Shown here piece by piece: positions 53,625 to 64,000 of a stretch of 64,000 nucleotides of DNA. The position numbers and the translations under genes were made by a program. The notes under the pieces are model-generated. The model worked only from the letters and a program-made list of their open reading frames with translations. It did no database searches and had not been told where the DNA came from. The stretch comes from Chrysomallon squamiferum (lineage: Eukaryota > Mollusca > Gastropoda > Neomphalida > Peltospiridae): contig CM022675.1 in the NCBI GenBank assembly GCA_012295275.1, forward strand, positions 3,566,291 to 3,630,290. The letters are read 5' to 3'. Each line of letters begins with the position of its first letter. Position 1 is the stretch's first letter.

Positions 53625-56600
53625 CCCAGTAACTAGTAGCATCAGATGGTTCACACGGTAACTATTAGTGTCAAATGGTTCACACAGTAACTATTTGTTC
53701 AGAGGTCACACGGTAACTATTTGTCCAGAGGTCACACGGTAACTATTTGTCCAGAGGTCACACGGTAACTATTAATGTCAGAGGTCACACGGTAACTATT
53801 AGTGTCAGATGGTTAAGACGGTAACTATTAGTGTCAGGTGGTTCACATGGTAACTATTAGTGTCAGACGGTTTACACGGTAACTGTTAATAACAGAGTTC
53901 ACCCAGTAACTATCAGTGTCAGAGTTCACACAGTAACTATTAGTGTCAGAATTCACACGGTTACTATTAGTGTCAGAGTCCACACAGTAACTATTACTGT
54001 CAGTAAGCTAACCCAATAACTATTAGTGTCACAGTTCACACAGTAACTATTAGTGTCAGAGATCACACAGTAACTATTAGTGTCAGATAGTTAACATGGT
54101 AACTATTACTGTCACATTTCATACGGTCACTCTTAGGGTCAGCGTTCACAGGTCACCGTCGGTGTAAGAGTTCACATTGTAACTATTACTGTCAAGAGTT
54201 CGAATGGTAACTATTAGTGACAGTTCACATGGGAACTTTTAGTGTCACATTTTACACAGTAACTATTCGTATCAGCTGGTTCACATGGTAACTATTAGTG
54301 TCCGATGGTTAACACAGTAACTACTAGTCTCAGATGGTTCACACGGTAACTATTCGTTTCAGATCGTTCACACAGTAACTGTTGTGTCTGATAGTTAACA
54401 CGGTAACTATTAGTGTCATAGTTCACATGGTATTTGTAACTTTTAGTGTCACATTTCAGTCACTATTAGTGTCAGCGTTAACGCGATCACCGTCAATGTC
54501 AGAGTTCACACAGTAACTATTAGTGTCAGAGTTCAAACAGTAATTATTAGTGCCAGAGTTCAAAAGGTAACTATTAGTGTCAGATGGTTCATTTACAGTA
54601 AGTTCACAAAATATTTGAGAATTTTACAAGTTCTGTAACCGAGTATCAGTTTAAAGAGAAAATACCATTTCAGATAATTTGCATTGTAACTCTTGATATC
54701 AAGGTTTACATAGTAAATATGGTTAATATTACTGTCAGATAGTTAACATGGTAACTATTAGTGTCAGATTTTACACGGTAAGTATTAGTGTCAGATTTTA
54801 CACGGTAACTATTAGTGTCACATTTTACACGGTAATTATTAGTGTCACATTTTACACGGTAACTATTAGTGTCACATTTTACACGGTAATTATTAGTGTC
54901 ACATTTTACACGGTAACTAGTGTCAGCTGGTGTCACATGGTAACTATTAGCGTCTGATGGTTAACACAGTAACTATTAGTGTCAGATGGTTCACGTGGTA
55001 ACTATTAGGTCACATTTCACAGGGTAACTACTAGTGTAAGAGGTCACACAGTAACTATCAGTATCACATTTTAAATGGTAACTATTACTGTCAGCTGGTT
55101 CACATGGTAACTATTAGTGTTTGGTGGTTAACACAGTTACCATTAGTGTCAGATGGTTCACATGGTAACTATTAGGTCACATTTCACAGGATAACTATTA
55201 GTGTCAGAGGTCACACAGTAACTATTAGTGTCAGCGGTCACACAGTAACTTTTAGTGTCAGCGGTCACATAGTAACTATTAGTGTCAGAGGTCACACAGT
55301 AACTATTGGTGTCAGAGGTCACACAGTAACTATTAGTGGCAGCGGTCACGTAGTAACTATTAGTGTCAGAGGTCACACAGTAACTATTAATGTCAGGTCA
55401 CGTAGTAACTATTAGTGTCAGAGATCACACAGTAACTATTTAATGTCAGAGGTCACGTAGTAACTATTTGTGTCAGAGGTCACACAGTAACTATTAATGT
55501 CAGCACTCACCATTAGTATCAAATGCTTCACTTGATAACTATTAGTGTCAGATGGTTCATTTACTGTCAGTTCACAAAGTAATTATAAGTTCACAAAATA
55601 TTTGAGAATTTTACAAGTTCTGTAACCAAGTATCAGTTTACATAGAAAAGACCATTTCAGATAATTTATATGGTAACTCTTAATATTAGTGTCAGAGGTC
55701 ACACAGTAAATATTGGTGTCAGAGGTCACACAGTAACTATTAGTGACAGCGGTCACACAGTAACTATTAGTGTCAGAGGTCACACAGTAACTATTAGTGT
55801 CAGAGGTCACGTAGTAACTATTAGTGTCAGAGGTCAGAGGTCACACAGTAACTATTATTAATGTCAGTAACTATTAATGTCAGGTCACTCACCGTAGTAA
55901 CTATTATTAGTAACTAAATGTCAGCACTCACCATTAGTATCAAATGCTTCACTTGATAACTATTAGTGTCAGATGGTTCATTTACTGTCAGTTCACAAAG
56001 TAATTATAAGTTCACAAAATTTTACAATTTCTGTAACCAAGTATCAGTTTACATAGAAAAGACCATTTCAGATAATTTATATGGTAACTCTTAATATTAG
56101 TGTCAGAGGTCACACAGTAAATATTGGTGTCAGAGGTCACACAGTAACTATTAGTGGCAGCGGTCACACAGTAACTATTAGTGTCAGAGGTCACACAGTA
56201 ACTATTAGTGTCAGAGGTCACACAGTAACTATTAGTGTCAGAGGTCACACAGTAACTATTAGTGTCAGAGGTCACGTAGTAACTATTAGTGTCAGAGGTC
56301 ACACAGTAACTATTAATGTCAGCACTCACCATTAGTATCAAATGCTTCACTTGATAACTATTAGTGTCAGATGGTTCATTTACTGTCAGTTCACAAAGTA
56401 ATTATAAGTTCACAAAATATTTGAGAATTTTACAAGTTCAGTAACCCAGTATCAGTTTACATAGAAAAGACCATTTCAGATAATTTATATGGTAACTCTT
56501 AATATCAACGTTTACATAGCAAATATTGGTGTCAGAGAGTTTACAAAGTAACTATCAGTACGTTAGTGTCGATTCATTAAGCAAGTACTGGTGAATTGAA

Positions 56601-59150
56601 TGAGTGCTGCGATTATTTTAAGTTTACACAGTAACTAGAAGCGTCAAATACTTCACATGGTAACTATTAGTGTCACATAGTTCACATGGTCACTATTAGT
56701 GTCAAATAGTTCACATGGTAACTATTAGTGTCACATAGTTCACATGGTCACTATTAGTGTCACAAAACATAATTTTCACATGGTATCAGTTTACATAGAA
56801 AAGACCATTTCACATAGTTCACATGGTAACTATTAGTGTCACATCGTTCACATGGTAACTATTAGTGTCACATAGTTCACATTGTCACTATTAGTGTCAA
56901 TAGTTCACATGGTAACTATTAGTGTCACTTAGTTCACATGGTAACTATTAGTGTCACATAGTTCTCATGGTCACTATTAGTGTCACACAGTTCACATGGT
57001 AACTATTAGTGTCACATCGTTCACATGGTAACTATTAGGATCACATAGTTCACATGGTAACTATTAGTGTCACATAGTTCACATGGTAACTATTAGTGAC
57101 ACATAGTTCACATGGTCACTATTAGTGTCACATAGTTCACATGGTAACTATTAGTGTCACATCGTTCACATGGTAACTATTAGTGACACATAGTTCACAT
57201 GGTAACTATTAGTGTTACATCGTTCACATGGTAACTATTAGTGTCATATCGTTCACATGGTAACTATTAGTGTGAGCGTTCACACAGAAACCATTAGTGT
57301 CAGATGGTTCACGTAGTAACTATTAATGTCAGAGTTCACATAGTAACTATTAGTGTCAGCGTTCTAGCGGTCACCGTCAGTGTCAGAGTTCAAGCAGTAA
57401 CTGTCAGTGTCAGAGTTCACTGTAAATAGTGTCAGGTGGTTCACACAGTAACTGTAAGTAGTGTCAGAGTTTACACAGTAATTGTCAGATAGTTCACATG
57501 GTAACTGTTAGTGTCAGAGTTTACCCACAAACTAGTGGCATCAAAGTTTTCACAGTAACTGTTAGTTCACTTAGTATCTCTTAATGTCAGTTGACAACTA
57601 TTGAACATTTTGTAACTACTAGTGTCAGTTCGGAAAATGTTTGAAAATTTACAAATATCAGTTCACAGAATAATTATTTAGTAACTATACAGTATCAAAA
57701 ATTACACAGTAACATTTACTGTCAGTTCACAAAACTTTGAAAATTTTACAAGTTCTGTAACCAAGTATCAGTTTAAACAGAAAAGACCATTTCAGATCAT
57801 TTATATGGTAACTCTTAGTATCAAGGTTTACATAGTAAATATTGGTGTCAGAGTTTACATGGTAACTGTCAGTTTCATGGTTTACACAGTACCAGTTTTT
57901 TAATCAAGTACTAATAACAGTTCACAAATGGGTTGAATAAACATGGTAATTCTTAATGTCAAATGTCTTAGTTCACACAGTAACCATTAACGTGAGTTCA
58001 CAGATTGTTGAAAATTTAAATAATTATCATTTGAGATAACTTACATAGTAACTGTCAGTGTCATTTCACACAGTAATATGTTGTGCCATTTAACACAATA
58101 GCTATTAGTATCAGGATGTTCTCACAATAACTATTAATATCAATATTAATATCAAAGTTTATGAACAACTATTAGTACAAGTTAGTTTATACAATGGCTA
58201 TTAGAATGAGATAATTCACACAACAGATACTAGCATAAGATAGTTTATACATTGGCTATTAGCATGAGATAGTTCACACAAGAGCTACTAGCATAAGAGT
58301 TTATACACTGGCTATTAGTATAAGATAGTTTATACAATAGCTATTAGGATAAGGTAGTTCACACAACAGCTACTAGCATAAGATAGTTCACACGAGTCAT
58401 AAGATTGTTTATACAATAGTTATTGGTATAAGACAGTTTATAACATTTAGCATCATAGTTTATATATAGTAATTGTTAATGTCAGTTCACAAACTTTTAG
58501 TGTGAGTTTACATGGTAAGTATTAATATCAGATATTTCAGACAATGATAGCTTTGCATAGTAACTTTAAGGATCATAATTATTAGCAGTAATAACATGAC
58601 ATTTCAGATAGTTCACACAATAATACTGTCAGGTAGTTTTTCAAAAACATTTTCACACAATAGCTATTAGTCAGTTCACCCAGATGTTGGTGTCAGTTTA
58701 CAAAGTAAACATTAGCATCAGATCTTTTTCATATTAAGTGTGCTCATGAAATATTTTGCAAAATAACTTTTAGTGTCATGGTTTACACAGTGTCAGATAG
58801 TTCAAACTGTTTACATGGTAATTGTGTCAGTTCAATAATTAATGTCACATTAATAATTAATGACAGGTGAGAAATTTATCACAATAATTACTACCATTAG
58901 AAATTTTGCATATTAACTATCAATGTCATATATTTTGAAACAGATCACACATCAGTTATTTATGCTGTATTTTTCTGTTACTATTCTTGTCATAATTCAC
59001 ACAATCCATTTCAATGTCAGTTCACCCAATAATATTAGTTTACACAGTAATTTGTAATGATGGATGGTTCACACAGTAACTAATAGTGTCAGTTCACAAA
59101 ATAACTATTATGATCAGTTCACACAGTGACTATTGCTGTCATAGTTCACA
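53625..59150. repeat. 27-bp satellite array with higher-order structure, about 5.5 kb
   Basis: The basic unit is GGTCACACAGTAACTATTAG plus TGTCAGA (27 bp), with many variants (TTCACACAG, TTCACATGG, TTTTACACGG). Copies between 55190 and 56330 are most alike, and those at 57900-59150 are badly decayed. Because 27 is divisible by three, repetitive SDTNSYCVT-type frames appear on both strands; these are artefacts. The array lies on the 3' side of the DAZAP2-like exon. Confidence 0.93.
55497..56520. repeat. Higher-order repeat of about 400-420 bp within the satellite
   Basis: A non-27-bp spacer (CAGCACTCACCATTAGTATC ... CAAGTATCAGTTTACATAGA ... TTTATATGGTAACTCTTAAT) recurs at 55501, 55921 and 56319, separated by blocks of AGAGGTCACACAGTAAC units. 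Diverged single copies occur near 54590-54720 and 57725-57840. Spacer plus block has therefore been amplified as a unit. Confidence 0.8.
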
Positions 59151-59868
59151 ATAAATAAAATATGTCTACACAAAATTTTAAAAATGCTGCAGTAACTGCA
59201 ACATACATATTTGCTATTTACAATCAAATGTTTCATATATGTACAATGAAAACAAATACATTTAACTTTTATTAAATTTATTTCTGATTTATATAATAAT
59301 AATAAAATTAATAATAAAAACTAATGAAAGTATATTAGTATGATATACTTCTTTATTAAAAGAATTAATATGAACTTCAAACTTTAGAAACATTATTTAC
59401 AAATATTTTAAGTCATCAATGAAGTTAAAATTAAAATTAATTTTTATATGAAAATTTAAACACAACATCAATTATTACTCCATAACTGAAGTAACAAATT
59501 ACAGTTAAATCTGTATTAACAAATATTAAATGCAACATTACAAATTGTCAAAGATGTTTTTAAAAATTTAGTAACATTAATATATTTTAATCATAAGAGA
59601 TAATTAAATATTATTCTTTTTCATGTAATTGTTCCATCCATTTTGAGAATAAGATTTTTTTCATAAATACCAGAGTATTTCGTGCCCTAAACCTGAATAT
59701 TATCACAGAGGCAATACATTTTTTTCTTTATATTGCTCCATCAATTAAAAAAACAATAAATTAATTAACAACAACTAATTTACAAAATTTGGGTCAGTCA
59801 ACAAATAATGAATGTTGATTTGCTCAGAAGAATCAAAAATGACTGAATGCTGCTCCTCCCACTGTCAA

Positions 59869-59997
59869 TCACCAGAATGTAGTCCCACCTCCAGTTCCTC
59901 CTGTCAGCCAACTGGCAGGTTTCTGTGTGCCAATCACAGTGTTGCCCTGCATGGCATAGAGCTGAGCTCCTGTAGGAGCAACACCAGGGGGTGGGGG
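59869..59997 (-). CDS. DAZAP2: DAZAP2 homologue, last exon (partial)
   Basis: After an acceptor (TTTCTAG), the minus strand encodes PPPPGVAPTGAQLYAMQGNT followed by VIGTQKPASWLTGGTGGGTT and FW, then a stop. This matches the conserved C-terminus of DAZAP2/PRTB (PPPPPGxxPxxAQLxxMQG, VxxTQ, GGSDGGYTxW pattern), a small proline-rich adaptor that binds RNA-binding and ubiquitin-ligase partners. The upstream proline/tyrosine-rich exons were not found up to 64000, so the preceding intron probably exceeds 4 kb or the exons lie outside. It is the only GC-rich segment for kilobases around. The 27-bp satellite begins about 0.7 kb downstream. Confidence 0.85.
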   Translation of the reverse strand, partial: PPPPGVAPTGAQLYAMQGNTVIGTQKPASWLTGGTGGGTTFW

Positions 59998-59999
59998 CT

Positions 60000-61504
60000 A
60001 GAAAATAAATAAATAAATAAATAATAACAAAATAATGATAGTAACAATGACAACAGTATAAAAATAACCATGATATTAAGAACAGCAACAATACTAATCA
60101 TATAACATTTTTTATTATTATTATTAAAATTAATAATAATGACAAATAAAATAAAATGTTACCTGATAATTCAATTAAAAAAATACTGGTATTATATATA
60201 ATCAATGGTATCTGGTTAAAATAGAAAATTGTTAAACAACTATTTTTTATTTATTTATTATTTTTTTAAACAGATGGATGTGTTCTCAGAAACAAAATGG
60301 AATATTTTTATTTTCAATTTAAACATTAAAAACATTAATATTATTTGAATGTAATAGGAAGAAATAACATTACTATAATATTCTAGGATTATTATTATTA
60401 TTAATACTATTATAAGAAATTTTATATATTAATGAAAAAAAAAAAATTGTTAGTACATGTAAACTTATATTTTATGGCCAGTTCACATCTTTTTATTATT
60501 TTTATTTTTGTTATACTGTAATATGTAAATCTCTATAATGCAAATAATAATATAATAATTTCATCTAAATTATTAAACTGAGAACAATATAAATGTAAAA
60601 TTTGAGAGCATTTGATACAAACAATAATTGTTAAAATGTTGTTAGCATTGGAATGTAAAATGTCCAGATGTAAAATATTTATCAATGAAATTTTTGACAA
60701 AAGAGATGTAAATTTAAAATTTATTATAAAATGAATTACTAACTAAAATATAAGGAAATCTATTCCTATACCAAATGTTTTTAATACCACAAAAAAAATA
60801 ATGTTTAGCTGTATCTGTCTAAACAACTGAAAATATAATCAATAAGCTAATTTTTTAAGAAACTATATAAATTATAGCAAAGACAATTTTTAAACTCTAA
60901 ACAGTTTGTGTATAGCAAGCCAATTGAAAACATTTGTTTAAACTAAGAAAATTTATTGTAAATGTCATTTTAATTATGTAAAACATTTTGTTTGTATAAA
61001 AACATGCATTCAAAATGTTTGTAAATGTATTGTAGATATAAATAGAAAAAATATATACTTTTTTATCGTAAGTGTAAATTATTTAATAATAACATCAATA
61101 AAATAAAGAAAAAATGTGTAAACAAGTGAATATAAATAAATATCTATCTGTTCACTATTTGTTGTTTTTTATGAAAAATATAAACAAAAACATTTTATCT
61201 GAACTGTCATGTACAATATTTTGCTTTCAAAACATGAACAAAGTTACGAGTTCATGACACTAAACTTTTAACAAACAACAACTTTTTATACCTAAACCTC
61301 ACAGATCTAATACCACTTTTTAAACATCCAAAACTAATACAGAAATACCCAAAAATGTAAGCTTCATCTAAAAAACGATTTTAAAACTGAACTAAACAAA
61401 TTGAACTAAAAATTACTTTTTAATATGAGGCACTATTAACATCAGGTTTAAAAAAGAAGAAAAAAGAACAAGCTGGTATGAAACACTGTTAAAAAAAGGC
61501 TTAA

Positions 61505-61550
<46 letters not shown>

Positions 61551-61660
61551 GTAATAATAACCATTACAATAATAACCCCAATGAATAGTATATATAGTAT
61601 GTGTATATATATAGTAACCCAGTAAATATATAAATAAAACTTTTTTTTTTTTTTTAAACA
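60000..61660. other. No gene recognised; AT-rich, (AAT)n at 61507-61550
   Basis: Probable intron of the DAZAP2-like gene. It contains AAAT and ATT runs and poly-T, and no open exon with splice signals. Confidence 0.5.
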
Positions 61661-61773
61661 TCTAACATTGAACTACATTTACCATTTCAAAAATTTCATT
61701 ATAACAATACAAAAATAATATTCTGCTAAACTTGCACATAACATGCAAACAACTGACAATAATAAAACATTAC

Positions 61774-61861
61774 ACAAGCATTTTATTTTTGATTTTGCCT
61801 CCCCATAATCTTCTGTGTCAAAGCTGACGACAAGCGGAAATGTTTTTTCCAAGTCGGCCAT
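61774..61861 (-). CDS. Possible first coding exon
   Basis: An ATG at 61861 in the context AAAATGGCCGACTTGG opens a frame reading MADLEKTFPLVVSFDTEDYG and EAKSKIKCL. A donor-like TTGT/GTAATG near 61774 gives phase 1. GC is higher than in the flanks, and nuclear-receptor half sites lie immediately upstream. It could be an alternative start of the DAZAP2-like gene or of another minus-strand gene. No partner exon is demonstrated. Confidence 0.3.
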
Positions 61862-61896
61862 TTTCTATTGTACAAAGTTCTCTTGCTGTCTGCAAT

Positions 61897-61911
61897 GAAG
61901 GTCAAGGTCAC
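61897..61911 (+). promoter_or_regulatory. AGGTCAAGGTCA direct repeat (ERR/SF-1-type site)
   Basis: Two AGGTCA half sites abut without a spacer, producing TCAAGGTCA, the extended half site bound by ERR and SF-1-type monomeric receptors. It lies about 40 bp upstream of the possible first exon at 61861. Confidence 0.4.
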
Positions 61912-61979
61912 TGATAATAATCAGGATCACAGTGAAAGGCATGATTTTAAAATGATTAATTAATAATAATATTAACAGT

Positions 61980-64000
61980 AATAATAACAACAATAAATAA
62001 TAAAATTTATTGTGGGTCTTTGACCCACTAGTTCCTTTAATATTACTAATGGATACTGGTTATGACATAAACAACACTAATGTGTCTTCTATTTGATGCA
62101 GTGATTGACCACCTAATTTATCTAAACCTCTAATATCTATTTTCCCATCTGTAAAATATAAAGGATCCTTTGCTGCCCAGTGAAAAAATGATGGTATCAA
62201 CAACAAAAAAATCTATCTCAGAAATGAGAAATAAAAAAAATAATTTCTTCAACACCTCTTAGTTGTTAATTCAAAATGTTATTAAAACTGACCATCAGAA
62301 ATTGCCTCTTTTCAGTTAACACAAACTGAATAAACTCATAAATATATACATAGTTGTATTTTAAGTTTTTAAATATAATTTGACAGGTGATACACTCAGT
62401 GATATATTTTTGCACTCAGATATCAATTAACAGAATAAAAAAAAAATACAGAGAAGGAATGCAAGTGATGATATGTATGGAATAAAAATTGGAATTAACA
62501 TTTATTGGTGCCCAAACAAAACATATCAACTATTATGTTGTAAATATGAAGTTAAGTTAAAGTTCAGTATGTATGTAATTAAAATCTAAATTAAAACTCA
62601 GTTCAAAAAAATATCACACACACACACACACACAATAAAATGTTAAAATTAAAAAAGAAAATTTGAAAAAAAATTTGAAATAAAAAACAGTTATTGCAAT
62701 TAATAAATGTCTCTCTAGTATCTTTAGTTATTATAAAGATAATTATCATCTAAAGTCAATCTCAAAGATAAACTCTTATAATCCAGAGCTAAGATAATTT
62801 TATTAAAGTTAAAATATATAAATGAATGATTAATAAAAACTCATACATAATTATTGCAATACAAAACTTGTTACTAACACTTACTACTAAATATATAAAA
62901 TCTGTTAATAAATTATATTAGTTATTATCCCCAATTAATAAAAACATAGAAAAAATTAAAAAGAGTATCTGTTAATCGGTTATAGGTAAACTAGGGTATC
63001 GGGTGTTTTTATTGTAAGAACTATGAAAGATTACACATATCAGTTGCAACGGTTTAATTTATCAAGACTAATGTTCGCAATACAGTTCAACAAAACAATA
63101 CATATCTGATAAAATGACCGTAAGATAAACATGAAAGAATGTTTATACAACAAGGAAGAAATATGTTATTTTTAAAAAGGTGTAAAATCTTACTGAAGAA
63201 TGTAATGAATATAAATATTTACAGATAATTTATACAATTTTAATTTGTAATAAACACAAGGTAATAAACTCCATTCTTTCACAGAAAGTAATGTATAAAT
63301 GTGTTGTATTCTTTTTCTCAATCACACAGGCACATGATAAAGCATGATTTGAGATATCATTTTAAAAAGACAAAAAATATATATATATAAAAATGATCCT
63401 ATTTATATTAATTTTTATCAAATATTTTCATCTAATTTTTATCCAATATTGAAACAATGGGAAGAAAACTTTAAAAAAAATATTTCTGAAATCAATTTTC
63501 ACTTTTGATTATTAAACATTTTGTACATTGTCTGATATTAAAAGTAACTGTACTGGCATTAAAATACTGGCTAGATGTTAAAGAAAATGTTTACTTCTAG
63601 GAAGTCAAAAATAACTATTTAGTTCTGACCTTCCCTGTTTTAAATAACCAAACTGATATAACCATATTTTGATATAGCTGAGTTATTTACACGTTAGTGC
63701 AAATTCTGATAAATCATTAATATACCTCCTGACTATTATATTACAAAAAGAGGGAAAAATGATGTAAGTAATTATCTTTTATGACCAATATTTATTATAT
63801 AAAAAAAATAAAAATATAAAAATATTTTTAGACTCCAGATTAAAATAAATAAAAATGGAGGTATCTTATTGACTTCAAAATGTATAATATATTTTTAATG
63901 AGGTGGCGCGATCAGATCTGCCTCATCATTTATATTACTTAAAATTCCTAACTGCATGTGCCCCACTAAAAACAGAAGTATATTTACTAGTTGTTACTTG
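61980..64000. other. No gene recognised; AT-rich
   Basis: Contains (CA)n near 62615-62633 and AT-rich sequence. No exon with support is seen on either strand. Confidence 0.5.

Noticed and set aside
54706-56350. Frames encoding repeated SDTNSYCVT-like peptides
   Set aside because: They follow from the 27-bp period being divisible by three. Frames break wherever units vary and occur on both strands.

Overview
This is AT-rich, intron-rich, microsatellite-loaded eukaryotic DNA, very probably from a mollusc. The evidence is GT-AG exons with consistent phases separated by kilobase introns, very many simple repeats, an animal hAT relic, an animal DAZAP2 C-terminus, a PAR-type bZIP factor, and relics of an interspersed sequence I associate with mollusc genomes. 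The species cannot be named from the sequence. All coding calls rest on reading exons, splice sites and phases by eye.

Layout. (1) 1.9-14.3 kb: two paralogous receptor genes lie head to head in an inverted duplication. The minus copy (1949-3567) shows only its first four exons. The plus copy (6511-14319) looks nearly complete: signal peptide, a C-type lectin-like domain (CTLD) split by an inserted WSC domain, a second CTLD, a stalk, one membrane span and a tyrosine-rich cytoplasmic tail. A 54-bp minisatellite sits between the copies. The likely role is recognition of carbohydrate or another surface ligand, with signalling through the tail. (2) 14.3-21.3 kb: no gene recognised. (3) 21.4-28.0 kb, minus: a small PAR/NFIL3-like bZIP transcription factor with a TATA promoter, a 5.7-kb intron holding a candidate cassette exon, several nuclear-receptor-type palindromes and bZIP target sites, and a 46-bp tandem array just after the stop codon. 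(4) 28-34.9 kb: mostly noncoding, with a tRNA-like SINE fragment, diverged tandem repeats and a deleted hAT transposon with TIRs and target-site duplication. (5) 34.9-40.0 kb, minus: an unrecognised gene of at least four exons with a CCAAT/E-box upstream region. (6) 40.7-42.9 kb: a tandem duplication of about 1.2 kb period. (7) 43.9-51.9 kb, minus: an unrecognised gene of 10-11 short, mostly phase 1-1 exons encoding proline-rich repeats. (8) 53.6-59.2 kb: a 27-bp satellite with higher-order structure. (9) 59.9 kb, minus: the last exon of a DAZAP2 homologue. (10) 60-64 kb: AT-rich DNA with one possible first exon at 61.86 kb.

The two observations most worth testing are the WSC domain carried as a symmetric exon pair inside the loop of a CTLD, and the cluster of palindromic nuclear-receptor elements and bZIP boxes in and around the bZIP gene.
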